From positions 4,526,001 through 4,590,000 of the forward strand of contig NZ_CP117449.1 of the NCBI RefSeq assembly GCF_030687835.1: 64,000 nucleotides of DNA. Reading direction: 5' to 3'. The DNA comes from Pseudomonas hefeiensis (GTDB taxonomy: Bacteria; Pseudomonadota; Gammaproteobacteria; Pseudomonadales; Pseudomonadaceae). Under the pieces are notes generated by a model. It was not told the DNA's origin. It did no database searches and saw nothing but the letters and a program-made list of their open reading frames with translations. Of this stretch, positions 40,790 to 53,822 are shown piece after piece. Numbering within the stretch: the stretch's first letter is position 1; every line of letters begins with the position of its first letter. The position numbers and the translations under genes are program-made.

Positions 40790-42993
40790 GACTGTGCCTC
40801 TTGTGCTACTCGAATACCGACCTGGGCACACAGCGCCAGGAAGTTCGGGAACGACGTCGCGACGTTGGCGCAATCATGGATGCGGATCGGCGCACTGGCG
40901 CGCAAAGACGCAACACTGAAGGCCATGGCGATACGGTGATCACCGTGACCATGGACTTCGCCGCCGCCGATCTGGCCGCCGTCGATGATGATGCCGTCCG
41001 GCGTCGGCTGGCATTTCACGCCCAACGCGATCAGGCCGTCAGCCATCACCTGGATACGATCCGATTCCTTGACCCGAAGCTCTTCGGCGCCGGTCAGCAC
41101 GGTGCGCCCTTCAGCACAGGCCGCCGCCACGAACAGCACCGGGAATTCGTCGATGGCCAGCGGCACCAGCGCTTCGGGAATCTCGATACCCTTGAGTTTA
41201 GCTGCTCGTACGCGCAGGTCTGCAACTGGCTCGCCGCCCACTTCACGCTGGTTTTCCAGGGTGATGTCAGCGCCCATCAGCCGCAGGATGTCGATCACGC
41301 CGGTACGGGTCGGGTTGATGCCCACATGCTCGAGCACCAGATCAGAGCCTTCGGCAATCGACGCGGCCACCAGGAAAAACGCCGAGGACGAGATATCGCC
41401 CGGCACTTCAATGTGGGTCGCAGTCAATTTGCTGCCGGACTCTACCGAGGCTGTGGCACCGTTGACCGTGACCGGGTAGCCGAAGCCGCGCAGCATGCGC
41501 TCGGTGTGGTCGCGGGTCGGGGCCGGCTCGGTGACAGTGGTCTTGCCTTCGGCATAGAGCCCAGCCAACAGCAGGCAGGATTTCACCTGGGCGCTGGCCA
41601 TCGGCATGGTGTAGGTCAGGCCCTTGAGCTTGTTGCCACCGCGAATGGTCATTGGCGGACGACCTTCGGCCGCCGTCTCGATCACCGCGCCCATTTCCCG
41701 CAGGGGATTGGCCACGCGATTCATCGGCCGCTTGGACAGCGAAGCGTCACCGGTCAGGGTGCTGTCGAAGTCCTGAGCGGCCAGCAGGCCGGACAGCAGG
41801 CGCATCGATGTACCGGAATTGCCCAGATAGATCGGGCCCGGGGCCGGCTTGAGGCCGTGCAGGCCAACACCATGGATGGTCACGCGACCGTGGTGCGGGC
41901 CTTCGATGACCACACCCATGTCGCGGAACGCTTGCAGCGTCGCCAGGGCGTCTTCACCTTCGAGAAAGCCTTCTACTTCGGTCACGCCTTCGGCCAGGGA
42001 GCCGAGCATGATCGAACGGTGGGAAATCGATTTATCGCCCGGTACACGAATACGCCCACTCAGGGAGCCACCAGGTTGTGCCAGGAAAATCAGATCATTG
42101 GAGTTCATAGCGTCCACATAGGCCCGACGGGCCAGGATTTTACTGAAATGCTCGCGGGCCACCCTGGCGCGCGTGAAAACGCCCAGCAATTGGTGCCCGT
42201 CCCCTGCATCGACCGCGTCGCGCAAGGCGTCGAGGTCGCTGCGAAATGTATCGAGTGTGCGCAGGACAGCTTCGCGGTTGGCGAGGAAGATGTCGTGCCA
42301 CATGACCGGGTCGCTACCAGCGATTCTCGTGAAATCGCGGAAACCGCCGGCAGCGTAACGGAAGATCTCGAGATTTTCATTGCGTTTGGCCAATGAATCC
42401 ACCAGGCCGAACGCCAGCAGGTGCGGCAAATGGCTGGTGGCAGCCAATACTTCATCGTGACGCTCGACCTGCATGTGCTCGACGTCCGCCCCCAGCTCGC
42501 GCCACAGGCGATCCACCACCGCCAGCGCAGCCGGATCGGTCTGGTCCAATGGCGTCAGTATTACTTTGTGGCGACGAAACAGCTCTGCGTTGGAGGCTTC
42601 CACCCCGCTCTGCTCGGAACCGGCAATCGGATGACCGGGCACAAAGCGCGCCGGCATCCCGCCGAAAGCGTCGGTGGCCGCCCGCACGACATTGCCCTTG
42701 GCACTGCCGACATCCGTGAGAATCGCTTGCCCCAGGTCCATGCTCGCCAGGCGCGCCAGCAGTTTCTCCATGGCCAGGATCGGCACGGCCAACTGGATAA
42801 CGTCCGCGCCCTGGCAAGCGATCGCCAGGTCGTCCTCGCAGCGATCGACCACCCCCAGCTCCACCGCCAGCTTGCGCGACTGCGGATCCAGGTCGACACC
42901 CACCACTTCACGACACAGACCGCTTTCGCGCAGGCCTTTGGCGAACGAGCCGCCGATCAACCCCAGACCGACCACCACCAGGCGACCGATCAT
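40786..42993 (-). CDS. tyrA-aroA: Fused prephenate dehydrogenase / EPSP synthase
   Basis: A 735-residue bifunctional enzyme. Residues 1 to about 295 are cyclohexadienyl/prephenate dehydrogenase, with the NAD loop [15 protein letters not shown] and [13 protein letters not shown]. Residues about 305-735 are 3-phosphoshikimate 1-carboxyvinyltransferase, with [20 protein letters not shown] and [17 protein letters not shown] plus the late LRVKESDRI. The fusion is characteristic of pseudomonads and relatives and joins a tyrosine step to the shared shikimate pathway. The ATG at 42993 ([11 protein letters not shown]) is used; a GTG at 43029 overlapping hisC would add 12 residues. Confidence 0.95.
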   Translation of the reverse strand: MIGRLVVVGLGLIGGSFAKGLRESGLCREVVGVDLDPQSRKLAVELGVVDRCEDDLAIACQGADVIQLAVPILAMEKLLARLASMDLGQAILTDVGSAKGNVVRAATDAFGGMPARFVPGHPIAGSEQSGVEASNAELFRRHKVILTPLDQTDPAALAVVDRLWRELGADVEHMQVERHDEVLAATSHLPHLLAFGLVDSLAKRNENLEIFRYAAGGFRDFTRIAGSDPVMWHDIFLANREAVLRTLDTFRSDLDALRDAVDAGDGHQLLGVFTRARVAREHFSKILARRAYVDAMNSNDLIFLAQPGGSLSGRIRVPGDKSISHRSIMLGSLAEGVTEVEGFLEGEDALATLQAFRDMGVVIEGPHHGRVTIHGVGLHGLKPAPGPIYLGNSGTSMRLLSGLLAAQDFDSTLTGDASLSKRPMNRVANPLREMGAVIETAAEGRPPMTIRGGNKLKGLTYTMPMASAQVKSCLLLAGLYAEGKTTVTEPAPTRDHTERMLRGFGYPVTVNGATASVESGSKLTATHIEVPGDISSSAFFLVAASIAEGSDLVLEHVGINPTRTGVIDILRLMGADITLENQREVGGEPVADLRVRAAKLKGIEIPEALVPLAIDEFPVLFVAAACAEGRTVLTGAEELRVKESDRIQVMADGLIALGVKCQPTPDGIIIDGGQIGGGEVHGHGDHRIAMAFSVASLRASAPIRIHDCANVATSFPNFLALCAQVGIRVAQEAQS

Positions 42994-43021
42994 AGGTGCA
43001 GCAGGTTGCAGTGAAGTGACA

Positions 43022-44134
43022 TCAACCACGAGCCAGAACCTTGCTCAACGCCTCAAGGAAGCGGCTGTTTTCCGCTGGCAGGCCAATGGTGACGCGCAAA
43101 TGGTTCGGCATGCCGTAGTTGGCCACCGGACGCACGATCACACCCTCACGCAACAGGCCCTGGAACACCGGAGCTGCGACACGGCCGAGGTCGACGCAGA
43201 TGAAGTTGCCTTTCGATGGAATCCAGCGCAGGCCCAGCTCACGGAACCCGGCTTCCAACTGCTGCATGCCCGCCTCGTTCAGACGGCGGCTTTCGGCCAG
43301 GTAGGCGTCGTCCCCGAGCGCAGCGCAGGCTGCGGCCAGGGCAAAGCTGTTGACGTTGAACGGCTGACGCACGCGGTTGAGCACATCGGCCACCACCGCG
43401 GTGGACAGGCCGTAGCCAACCCGCAACGACGCCAGGCCATAGGCCTTGGAGAACGTGCGCGAGACCAGCAGGTTCGGGTAGGCCGCGAGAAAATCCAGGC
43501 CATCGGGCAAATCGCTGCCTTCGGCGTATTCGATGTAGGCCTCATCCAGCACCACCAGCACATGCTCGGGCACGTCTTGCAGGAAGTCGTCCAACGCCTG
43601 GGCGTCGAACCAGGTGCCGGTCGGATTGTTTGGATTGGCAATAAAGACTACGCGGGTGTTGGCGTCGATGGCCGCCAGCATGGCGGGCAGGTCGTGCCCC
43701 CAATCCTTGGCCGGCACCACACGGGCGTCGGCGCCGACGGCCTGGGTGGCGATCGGGTAGACCGCAAACGCATGTTCGCTGAACACGGCATTGAGGCCCG
43801 GCGCCAGGTAGGCACGCGCCACCAGTTCGAGAATGTCATTGGACCCGTTACCCAGGGTCACCTGGTTCAGCTCGACGCCACAGCGCTCGGCCAGCAGGCT
43901 TTTGAGGGCGAAACCGTTGCCGTCGGGATAACGGGTCAGCTCGGCCAGCTCGTCACGGATCGCCTCCAGCGCCTTGGGGCTCGCCCCCAAAGGGTTTTCG
44001 TTGCTTGCCAGCTTGACGATGCTGGCCGGGTCCAGATCCAGCTCACGGGCCAATTCGTCCACCGGCTTGCCTGGAACGTAAGGCGAGAGTTGTTGCACGC
44101 CTGGCTGAGCCAGAGCGAGGAAGTTGCCACTCAT
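43022..44134 (-). CDS. hisC: Histidinol-phosphate aminotransferase
   Basis: A 370-residue class I/II aminotransferase. The PLP lysine is K230 in VSRTFSKAYGLASLR; LGNGSNDILELVARAYL, IANPNNPTGTWF and VVLDEAYIEYAE are family motifs. In this supraoperon position, between pheA and tyrA-aroA, the pseudomonad enzyme (often called hisC2 or hisHb) also serves aromatic amino acid transamination; that is from literature on the genus. It starts 13 bp after the pheA stop. Confidence 0.94.
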   Translation of the reverse strand: MSGNFLALAQPGVQQLSPYVPGKPVDELARELDLDPASIVKLASNENPLGASPKALEAIRDELAELTRYPDGNGFALKSLLAERCGVELNQVTLGNGSNDILELVARAYLAPGLNAVFSEHAFAVYPIATQAVGADARVVPAKDWGHDLPAMLAAIDANTRVVFIANPNNPTGTWFDAQALDDFLQDVPEHVLVVLDEAYIEYAEGSDLPDGLDFLAAYPNLLVSRTFSKAYGLASLRVGYGLSTAVVADVLNRVRQPFNVNSFALAAACAALGDDAYLAESRRLNEAGMQQLEAGFRELGLRWIPSKGNFICVDLGRVAAPVFQGLLREGVIVRPVANYGMPNHLRVTIGLPAENSRFLEALSKVLARG

Positions 44135-44147
44135 TAGCTATCCGCCC

Positions 44148-45242
44148 TTAAAGAACTGCTTTGGGGTAGGAACCCAGCACCTTGAGTGCCACTGCTTCCT
44201 GACTGATTTTTTCCAGCACACCTTTTACCAGTGGATCGCGGTGGTGGCCGACAAAATCGATGAAAAACACGTAGGTCCATTTACCGCTGCGCGACGGACG
44301 GGTCTCGATCCGTGTCAGATCGATGCCATTGTCATGGAACGGCACCAGCAGCTCATGGAGCGCGCCGGGTTTGTTGCTCATGGAGACGATGATCGACGTC
44401 TTGTCGTCGCCGGTCGGCGGCACTTCCTGGCTGCCAATCATCAGGAATCGCGTGGAGTTGTCCGGGCGATCCTCGATTTTTTCCGCCAGGCGGGTCAGGC
44501 CGTAGAGGCCGGCCGCCATATCGCCAGCAATCGCCGCCGAGTTCCATTCACCCTTGACCCGCTTGGCCGCCTCGGCGTTGCTGGACACCGCCACGCGCTC
44601 GACATTCGGATAATGGGCATCCAGCCACTTGCGGCACTGGGCCAGGGACTGGGCGTGGGAGTAGATCCGGCTGATGCTGTCGGTCTTGGTGTTCTCCCCC
44701 ACCAACAGGTGATGGTGGATGCGCAGCTCGACTTCGCCGCAGATCACCATGTCGTGCTCAAGGAAACTGTCCAGCGTATGGTTGACCGCGCCTTCGGTGG
44801 AGTTTTCCACCGGCACCACGCCGAAGTTCACCGCGCCCGCCGCCACTTCACGGAAGACTTCGTCGATGGCCGCCATCGGCTTGCTGATCACCGCGTGGCC
44901 GAAATGCTTCATGGCCGCAGCCTGGGTGAAGGTGCCTTCAGGGCCCAGGTAGGCGACTTTCAAAGGCTGCTCAAGGGCCAGGCACGAAGACATGATCTCG
45001 CGGAACAACCGCGCCATTTCTTCGTTGCCCAGGGGGCCCTTGTTGCGCTCCATGACGCGCTTGAGTACCTGCGCCTCACGTTCCGGGCGATAGAACACCG
45101 GTACTTCGCCTTCGGCCAGCGAGGCCATTTTCACCCGTGCCACTTCCTGGGCACAGCGTGCGCGCTCGCTGATCAGCTCCAGGACCTTTTCGTCCAGGGC
45201 ATCGATGCGCAGGCGCAGCGCCTTGAGTTCTTGCTCAGACAT
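44148..45242 (-). CDS. pheA: Bifunctional chorismate mutase / prephenate dehydratase (P-protein)
   Basis: A 364-residue protein for phenylalanine synthesis. Residues about 1-90 are the AroQ chorismate mutase (LKALRLRIDALDEKVLELIS), about 95-270 the dehydratase (VAYLGPEGTFTQAA, PVENSTEGAVNHTLD, DNSTRFLMIG with the T-R-F motif), and about 280-360 an ACT domain that binds Phe for feedback (GALHELLVPF, LTRIETRPSR). The ATG at 45242 overlaps the serC stop by one base (TGATG); longer readings lie within serC. Confidence 0.96.
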   Translation of the reverse strand: MSEQELKALRLRIDALDEKVLELISERARCAQEVARVKMASLAEGEVPVFYRPEREAQVLKRVMERNKGPLGNEEMARLFREIMSSCLALEQPLKVAYLGPEGTFTQAAAMKHFGHAVISKPMAAIDEVFREVAAGAVNFGVVPVENSTEGAVNHTLDSFLEHDMVICGEVELRIHHHLLVGENTKTDSISRIYSHAQSLAQCRKWLDAHYPNVERVAVSSNAEAAKRVKGEWNSAAIAGDMAAGLYGLTRLAEKIEDRPDNSTRFLMIGSQEVPPTGDDKTSIIVSMSNKPGALHELLVPFHDNGIDLTRIETRPSRSGKWTYVFFIDFVGHHRDPLVKGVLEKISQEAVALKVLGSYPKAVL

Positions 45243-46327
45243 CAACCATGTTCCTTCTCGAACTCTGCCATGTAGGAAATCAACGCATTGACCGCATTGA
45301 TATCGACGGCGTTGTAGATGGAAGCGCGCATGCCGCCGACCGAACGGTGGCCCTTGAGATTCAGCAGCCCGCGCTCGTCGGCACCGGCCAGGAACGGCTT
45401 GTCGAGACGATCGTCGGCCAGGCGGAACGGTACATTCATCCACGAGCGATCAGTCTTGTTGATCGGGTTGCTGTAGAGACCGCTGGCATCAATGAAGTCA
45501 TAGAGCGTGCGCTGCTTCACTTCGTTGAGCTTGCCGATGGCCTCGACACCGCCCTGCTCTTTCAGCCACTCGAATACCAGGCCGGACAGGTACCAGGCCA
45601 GGGTCGGCGGGGTGTTGTACATCGAGCCGTTGTCGGCCGCGACCTTGTAGTTGAGCATGGTCGGGCACAAGGAACGGGCGCGTCCCAGCAGATCTTCGCG
45701 AATGATGCTGACCAGGATGCCGCTGGGACCGATGTTCTTCTGGGCGCCGGCGTAGATCATGCCGAAACGGGAAATATCCACAGGGCGCGACAGGATGTCC
45801 GAAGACATGTCAGCCACCAATGGCACGTCGCCAGTTTCCGGAATCCAGTTGAATTCCAGGCCGCCGATGGTTTCGTTCGGCGCGTAATGAACGTAGGCAG
45901 CGTCCTTGGACAGGTTCCACTCGTTCTGGCCGGGGATGGCGAAATAGTCGTAGGGCTTGGCGCTGGCCGCGACATTGACGTGGCCGTAGCGCGAGGCTTC
46001 TTCGATGGCTTTCTGCGACCAGATCCCGGTGTCGATGTAGTCGGCCTTGCCGCTTTCGGGCAGCAGGTTCAGCGGAATCTGCGCAAACTGCTGGCTGGCG
46101 CCGCCCTGCAGGAACAGCACTTTGTAGTTGGAGGGGATGTTCAGCAGATCACGCAAGTCCTGCTCGGCCTTGGTGGCAATGGACACGAACTCATCGCTGC
46201 GATGGCTCATTTCCATGACGGACAGGCCCTTGCCATGCCAGTCGAGAAGTTCACCTTGGGCACGCTTCAGGACCGCTTCAGGAAGCGCCGCCGGGCCGGC
46301 ACAGAAGTTATAGGCTCTCTTGCTCAC
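45242..46327 (-). CDS. serC: Phosphoserine aminotransferase
   Basis: A 361-residue PLP enzyme for serine and pyridoxine synthesis. NFCAGPAALPEAVL opens the protein, the PLP lysine is K197 in MIYAGAQKNIGPSG, and GGASQQFAQIPLNLL binds the cofactor phosphate. A GTG at 46327 gives MSKRAYNFCAGPA as in other pseudomonads; an ATG two codons upstream (46333) is equally possible. It heads the serC-pheA-hisC-tyrA/aroA-cmk series and lies 225 bp downstream of gyrA. Confidence 0.96.
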   Translation of the reverse strand: MSKRAYNFCAGPAALPEAVLKRAQGELLDWHGKGLSVMEMSHRSDEFVSIATKAEQDLRDLLNIPSNYKVLFLQGGASQQFAQIPLNLLPESGKADYIDTGIWSQKAIEEASRYGHVNVAASAKPYDYFAIPGQNEWNLSKDAAYVHYAPNETIGGLEFNWIPETGDVPLVADMSSDILSRPVDISRFGMIYAGAQKNIGPSGILVSIIREDLLGRARSLCPTMLNYKVAADNGSMYNTPPTLAWYLSGLVFEWLKEQGGVEAIGKLNEVKQRTLYDFIDASGLYSNPINKTDRSWMNVPFRLADDRLDKPFLAGADERGLLNLKGHRSVGGMRASIYNAVDINAVNALISYMAEFEKEHG

Positions 46328-46379
46328 ATCCAATCTCGCTCTGATCTGGTGGTCACATCAATCTTCAATCAACACACCC

Positions 46380-46475
46380 CCTGTGGGAGCGGGCTTGCTC
46401 GCGAATGCAGTGTGCCAGTCGACATCCAATTGACTGATACACCGCATTCGCGAGCAAGCCCGCTCCCACAAGGGG
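46380..46475. repeat. Long near-perfect inverted REP pair
   Basis: Two REP cores face each other (TGTGGGAGCGGGCTTGCTCG and its complement) with about 45 bp between, and the homology extends inward (GCGAATGCAGTGTG against its near complement). It lies between gyrA and serC, genes on the same strand. Confidence 0.92.
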
Positions 46476-46515
46476 GATATGCAGTGTCGCAAATTTTCAA
46501 ACGGGACAAACAACA

Positions 46516-46541
46516 AGGGGGCGAATCTTCATCCGCCCCCT
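46516..46541 (-). terminator. Probable gyrA terminator
   Basis: On the minus strand AGGGGGCG pairs with CGCCCCCT over a 10-nt loop, followed by TGTTGTTTG. It starts 11 bp after the gyrA stop. The T-run is broken, so strength is uncertain. Confidence 0.65.
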
Positions 46542-46551
46542 GCATGTCCGC

Positions 46552-49215
<2,664 letters not shown>

Positions 49216-49539
49216 GAGAAGCCTGATTCCTTTTTCTGGTGAAACCTCGTCACATCCAGATGGGACGAACGAAGCTCGCCGCTGCAGAACAAGTGCCATG
49301 CAGCGACTTACGACAAATCAACGAGTTATGCCATGGATCTGCGCAGTAAAGGCTACCTCGCGAGGCAGCCCTGGAAACCGCCGGATGTTATCACAAGAGC
49401 CGCCACGCACCTATCCCCCTGATGCGCATGGAGCATAGTTAGTTGACCGGTGACAGGCTGATATGGGACGAGAGGGGCTTAGAGGCGAGGCGAATGAAGA
49501 TTTGAAGGGTAAATGCAAGGCATTTGTTGACTATTGGGG
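49216..49539. promoter_or_regulatory. gyrA upstream region
   Basis: This 324-bp stretch between gyrA and a REP pair holds no recognisable gene. It must contain the gyrA promoter, but no clear -35/-10 pair was picked out by eye. Confidence 0.5.
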
Positions 49540-49641
49540 CCTCTTCGCGAGCAAGCCCGCTCCCACACTGGACCTGTGTCGTGCATCAATCATGCGAACG
49601 ACGCGGTCACAATGTGGGAGCGGGCTTGCTCGCGAAGGCGA
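49540..49641. repeat. Inverted REP pair
   Basis: Two REP cores in opposite orientation (about 49543-49568 and 49613-49639) separated by some 45 bp, between mtnA and gyrA. Confidence 0.9.
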
Positions 49642-49662
49642 TGGACCAGGCAACACCAATCG

Positions 49663-50739
49663 TCAATGCAACCGCTTGCGACACATCAACTGCGCCATCT
49701 TCGCCATGTCCGGGCGCTCGACGATGCCTTTTTCGGTGACAATGGCGTCGATCAGGTCCGCCGGGGTGACGTCGAACACCGGGTTGAAGGCATCCACATC
49801 CGCCCCGACCCGCTTGCCGCCAACCTCCAGCAGCTCGCGCCCGTCACGCTCCTCAATCGGAATGTCTTCGCCGCTGGCCAGGTTCATGTCGATGGTCGAA
49901 CTCGGCGCCACCACCATGAAGCGCACGCCGTGGTGCATGGCGCAGACCGCCAGTTGATAGGTACCGATCTTGTTCGCCACGTCGCCATTGGCCGTGATGC
50001 GGTCGGCGCCAACGATCACCCAGGTCACGCCCTTGGTCTTCATGATGTGGGCGGCGGCGGAATCGGCATTGAGGGTCACCGGGATGCCTTCATTGGCCAG
50101 TTCCCACGCGGTGAGGCGCGAGCCTTGCAGCCACGGACGGGTTTCGTCGGCGTAGACGCGCTCGACCATACCCTCGAGGAACGCCCCCCGGATCACGCCA
50201 AGGGCCGTGCCAAAGCCGCCGGTGGCCAGGGCCCCGGTATTACAATGGGTCAGGATGGCCTGGGCGTTGCCCTGATGCTTGCGGATCAGGTCGACACCCA
50301 ACTGAGCCATGGTCAGGTTGGCTTCGCGGTCGCTTTCATGGATTGCGACAGCTTCGGCCTCAAGGGCCGCCAGCGGTTCGGCATGCTCTTTCAAGCGCCC
50401 CAGCCGGTCACGCATCCGGTCCAGTGCCCAGAACAGGTTCACCGCCGTCGGCCGGGAGTCGGCCAGCAGGGCAAAATCGGCTTCCAGCGCCGCCTGCCAG
50501 TCCCCGCCCTCGGCCACCCGCGCCCGCGCTGCCAGCACCACGCCATAGGCCGCGCTGATGCCGATAGCCGGCGCGCCGCGCACCACCATCGAGCGAATGG
50601 CCTCAGCCACACCGGCCGCCGTGGTGTAGGCGATCCAGGTTTCCTCGAACGGCAAAATACGCTGATCCAACAGATAGAGGGCGCCATCACGCCAATCGAT
50701 GGCCTTCACCTTCTCCGCAGCCAACAGTCGATCGCGCAT
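49663..50739 (-). CDS. mtnA: S-methyl-5-thioribose-1-phosphate isomerase
   Basis: A 358-residue enzyme of methionine salvage that isomerises 5-methylthioribose-1-phosphate to the ribulose form; it belongs to the eIF2B-like family. [15 protein letters not shown] binds the phosphate, the catalytic Cys is in [20 protein letters not shown], and the Asp in [19 protein letters not shown]. The ATG at 50739 ([16 protein letters not shown]) gives the family length; earlier Met codons up to 50817 are less likely. The divergent neighbour mtaD acts just upstream in the same pathway in Pseudomonas. Confidence 0.95.
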   Translation of the reverse strand: MRDRLLAAEKVKAIDWRDGALYLLDQRILPFEETWIAYTTAAGVAEAIRSMVVRGAPAIGISAAYGVVLAARARVAEGGDWQAALEADFALLADSRPTAVNLFWALDRMRDRLGRLKEHAEPLAALEAEAVAIHESDREANLTMAQLGVDLIRKHQGNAQAILTHCNTGALATGGFGTALGVIRGAFLEGMVERVYADETRPWLQGSRLTAWELANEGIPVTLNADSAAAHIMKTKGVTWVIVGADRITANGDVANKIGTYQLAVCAMHHGVRFMVVAPSSTIDMNLASGEDIPIEERDGRELLEVGGKRVGADVDAFNPVFDVTPADLIDAIVTEKGIVERPDMAKMAQLMCRKRLH

Positions 50740-50845
50740 CCCACACCCCGCACTCATGAACAAAAGCCGCCGATTATAGCGATCCCTCCGCGAAGACGCT
50801 CGGGTATACTTCGCCATCCTTTATACGCCATGGAACCGTTCCACG

Positions 50846-52178
50846 ATGCCCAAGCCAGCCGTTGCGCTCGACTTATTATTGCTGCCGACCTGGTTGGTGC
50901 CTGTCGAACCCGCCGGTGTCGTGCTCAAGGACCATGGCCTGGGCATCCGCGACGGCTGCATCGTGTTCATCGGCCCTCGGGCAGAAGCCCTGAGGTGTGA
51001 CGCCGCCGAGGTCCGTGAACTGCCGGGCATGCTCCTCAGCCCTGGGTTGATCAACGCCCACGGCCATGCGGCGATGACCCTGTTCCGCGGCTTGGCCGAC
51101 GATCTGCCCTTGATGACCTGGCTCGAACAACACATCTGGCCGGCCGAGGGCAAATGGGTCGATGAAGAGTTTGTCCGCGACGGCACCGACCTGGCGATCG
51201 CCGAACAGCTCAAGGGCGGCATCACGTGCTTCTCGGACATGTATTTTTACCCCAAGGTTGCCAGCGAGCGAGTGCATAACAGCGGTATCCGCGCACAAAT
51301 CGCCATTCCGATCCTCGATTTTCCGATCCCCGGGTGCCGCCAGCGCCGATGATGCCATTCGTCAGGGTATCGAATTGTTTGGCGACCTCAAGCACCATCC
51401 ACGGATCAAAGTGGCATTCGGTCCCCATGCGCCCTACACCGTCGGTGACGAAAACCTGGAGAAAATCCGGGTGATCGCCGAAGAACTGGACGCGGCCATT
51501 CATATGCATGTTCACGAAACCGCCTTCGAAGTGCAGCAGGCTGTGGATAACACCGGTGAGCGGCCCATGGCCCGGCTGGGACGACTGGGCCTGCTGGGGC
51601 CGCGCTTTCAGGCAGTGCACATGACTCAGGTCAGCGATGAAGACCAGGCTTTGCTGGTAGAAAGCAACTGCAGCGTGATCCATTGCCCGGAATCGAATAT
51701 GAAGCTGGCCAGTGGTTTCTGCCCGGTGGAGCGCCTGTGGCAGGCCGGGGTCAATGTCGCGGTCGGCACTGACGGCGCGGCGAGCAACAACGATCTGGAC
51801 CTGCTGGGTGAAACTCGCACCGCCGCATTGCTGGCCAAGGCCGTCGCCGGTTCAGCCACGGCCCTGGACGCCCACAGGGCGTTGCGCATGGCCACGCTTA
51901 ATGGCGCCCGGGCACTGGGCATCGAAGCGACGGTCGGCTCGCTGGAAGTCGGCAAGGCCGCTGACCTGGTGGCCTTTGATTTGTCGGGACTGGCCCAGCA
52001 GCCGGTCTATGACCCGGTGTCGCAACTGATCTACGCCACCGGTCGCGACTGCGTGAAACATCTGTGGGTGGCCGGCAAGCCCTTGCTTGAGGACGGCCGC
52101 CTGACCTGCCTGGACGAATCGCAGCTCAGTGCCACGGCACAGGCATGGGGTCGTCGCATCAGCGGCCACAACGAATAA
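50846..52178 (+). pseudogene. mtaD: 5'-methylthioadenosine/SAH deaminase, single-base frameshift
   Basis: The first frame (50846-51352) encodes the start of an amidohydrolase with the metal-binding [18 protein letters not shown] and runs to FPIPG, then shifts. From about 51335 the next frame continues [19 protein letters not shown] through [14 protein letters not shown] and the metal-binding [16 protein letters not shown] to the stop at 52178. Dropping one G from GGG at 51332-51334 restores [12 protein letters not shown] and a full protein of about 443 residues. MtaD deaminates methylthioadenosine to methylthioinosine. Either the gene is freshly inactivated or this is a base-call error; the rest is perfectly preserved. 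Confidence 0.9.
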
Positions 52179-52239
52179 CCAGGTCCCTTGAGCCACGGCT
52201 CGGGGCCTACGATTTTTCAAGTTTTTCGAGGATCTGCAC

Positions 52240-52938
52240 ATGAGCAACGTCGACCACGCCGAAATCGCCAAATTCGAAGCCCTGGCCCATCGCTGGTGGG
52301 ACCGTGAAAGCGAATTCAAACCGCTGCACGACATCAACCCGCTGCGGGTCAACTGGATTGACGAGCGGGTCAACCTGGCTGGCAAGAAAGTGCTCGATGT
52401 CGGCTGCGGCGGCGGCATCCTCAGCGAAGCCATGGCCCAGCGCGGAGCGACGGTGATGGGCATCGACATGGGCGAAGCACCGCTGGCGGTTGCGCAACTG
52501 CATCAACTGGAATCCGGCGTCAGCGTGGAATACCGGCAGACCACCGCCGAAGCCCTGGCCGAGGAAATGCCCGAACAGTTCGATGTAGTCACCTGCCTGG
52601 AAATGCTCGAACACGTGCCGGATCCGTCATCGGTCATTCGCGCGTGCTTTCGCATGGTCAAGCCCGGTGGCCAGGTGTTCTTCTCCACCATCAACCGCAA
52701 TCCGAAGGCCTACCTGTTCGCCATCATCGGCGCCGAATACATCATGAAGCTGTTGCCACGTGGCACTCACGACTTCAAGAAATTCATCCGGCCTTCGGAG
52801 TTGGGCGCCTGGAGCCGCATGGCCGGGCTGACCGTAAAAGACATCATCGGCCTGACGTACAACCCGCTGACCAAGCACTACAAGCTGGCCGCCGACGTTG
52901 ACGTCAACTACATGATCCAGACCTTGCGCGAGGAGTAA
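52240..52938 (+). CDS. ubiG: Ubiquinone biosynthesis O-methyltransferase
   Basis: A 232-residue SAM-dependent methyltransferase that performs both O-methylations of ubiquinone synthesis. The SAM loop is [16 protein letters not shown] (about 51-66), followed by GIDMGEAPL and [16 protein letters not shown]. The late [17 protein letters not shown] is a UbiG mark. It follows mtaD by 61 bp and precedes mupP by 4 bp, likely one transcript. Confidence 0.97.
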   Translation: MSNVDHAEIAKFEALAHRWWDRESEFKPLHDINPLRVNWIDERVNLAGKKVLDVGCGGGILSEAMAQRGATVMGIDMGEAPLAVAQLHQLESGVSVEYRQTTAEALAEEMPEQFDVVTCLEMLEHVPDPSSVIRACFRMVKPGGQVFFSTINRNPKAYLFAIIGAEYIMKLLPRGTHDFKKFIRPSELGAWSRMAGLTVKDIIGLTYNPLTKHYKLAADVDVNYMIQTLREE

Positions 52939-52942
52939 GTCG

Positions 52943-53614
52943 ATGCGTCTCAAAGCAGTTCTCTTCGACATGGACGGCACGCTGCTCGACACCGCGCCGG
53001 ACTTCATCGCCATCTGCCAGGCCATGCGTGCCGACCGTGGTCTGCCACCGATCAACACGCAGCATATTCGCGACGAGATTTCCGGCGGCGCCCGGGCGAT
53101 GGTCGCGGTGACCTTTTCCATGGACCCGGAATCGCCGGGTTTCGAGGAACTGCGCCAGGAATTCCTCGACCGCTACCTCAAAGGTTGCGCGGTCCACAGC
53201 CATCTGTTTGACGGCATGGCCCAGGTGCTGGCCGACATTGAAGCGGCCAACCTGATCTGGGGGGTGGTCACCAACAAACCGGTGCGCTTCGCTGAGCCGA
53301 TCATGCAGCAACTGGGCCTGGCCGAACGCTCGAAAGTGCTGATCTGCCCGGACCATGTAAAAAACAGCAAGCCGGACCCGGAGCCTCTGACCCTGGCGTG
53401 CAAGATGCTCGACCTGGACCCGGCCAGCGTATTGTTCGTGGGCGACGACCTGCGGGACATCGAGTCTGGCCGCAGCGCCGGCACCAGGACTTGCGCGGTG
53501 ACCTACGGCTACATTCATCCAGACGACAACCCGAAACATTGGGGCGCGGATGTCGTGATCGACCACCCCTCGGCGCTGCGTGAAGTGCTGGATAACGCGT
53601 TGTGCAGTTGCTGA
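52943..53614 (+). CDS. mupP: N-acetylmuramic acid 6-phosphate phosphatase MupP (HAD family)
   Basis: A 223-residue HAD-superfamily phosphatase. The catalytic [12 protein letters not shown] is at 9-20, the Thr motif is VVTNKP, the Lys is in KNSKPDPEP, and the acidic pair is in [11 protein letters not shown]. In Pseudomonas the gene next to ubiG encodes MupP of the cell-wall recycling route that bypasses de novo UDP-MurNAc synthesis; a phosphoglycolate phosphatase label is the usual older name. Assignment as MupP rests on this synteny and family. Confidence 0.88.
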   Translation: MRLKAVLFDMDGTLLDTAPDFIAICQAMRADRGLPPINTQHIRDEISGGARAMVAVTFSMDPESPGFEELRQEFLDRYLKGCAVHSHLFDGMAQVLADIEAANLIWGVVTNKPVRFAEPIMQQLGLAERSKVLICPDHVKNSKPDPEPLTLACKMLDLDPASVLFVGDDLRDIESGRSAGTRTCAVTYGYIHPDDNPKHWGADVVIDHPSALREVLDNALCSC

Positions 53615-53641
53615 GCTGACCGTACTCACTGTTGTCGCTGC

Positions 53642-53778
53642 TTTGTGGCGAGGGGATTTATCCCCGCTGAGGCGCGAAGCGCCTCTCCTACAGCATCAGG
53701 CCAACCTGCAAAAATTTGGGGCTGCTTCGCAGCCCAGCGGGGATAAATCCCCTCGCCACAGATAAATCCCTTCGCCAC
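53642..53778. repeat. Second-type extragenic palindromic repeat
   Basis: A copy of the repeat family at 1961-2106: arms TTTGTGGCGAGGGGATTTAT and its complement, with inner palindromes GAGGCGCGAAGCGCCTC and GGGCTGCTTCGCAGCCC. A truncated extra piece (GATAAATCCCTTCGCCACA) follows the right arm. Confidence 0.88.
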
Positions 53779-53822
53779 ACGTGCGCATCGCCACGCATTT
53801 GTTCTGTTTCGTGAGGTTTTTT

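Noticed and set aside
40801-42396. 531-codon plus-strand frame opposite tyrA-aroA
   Set aside because: Antisense shadow of a high-GC gene; composition rich in His/Gln/Arg without any motif.
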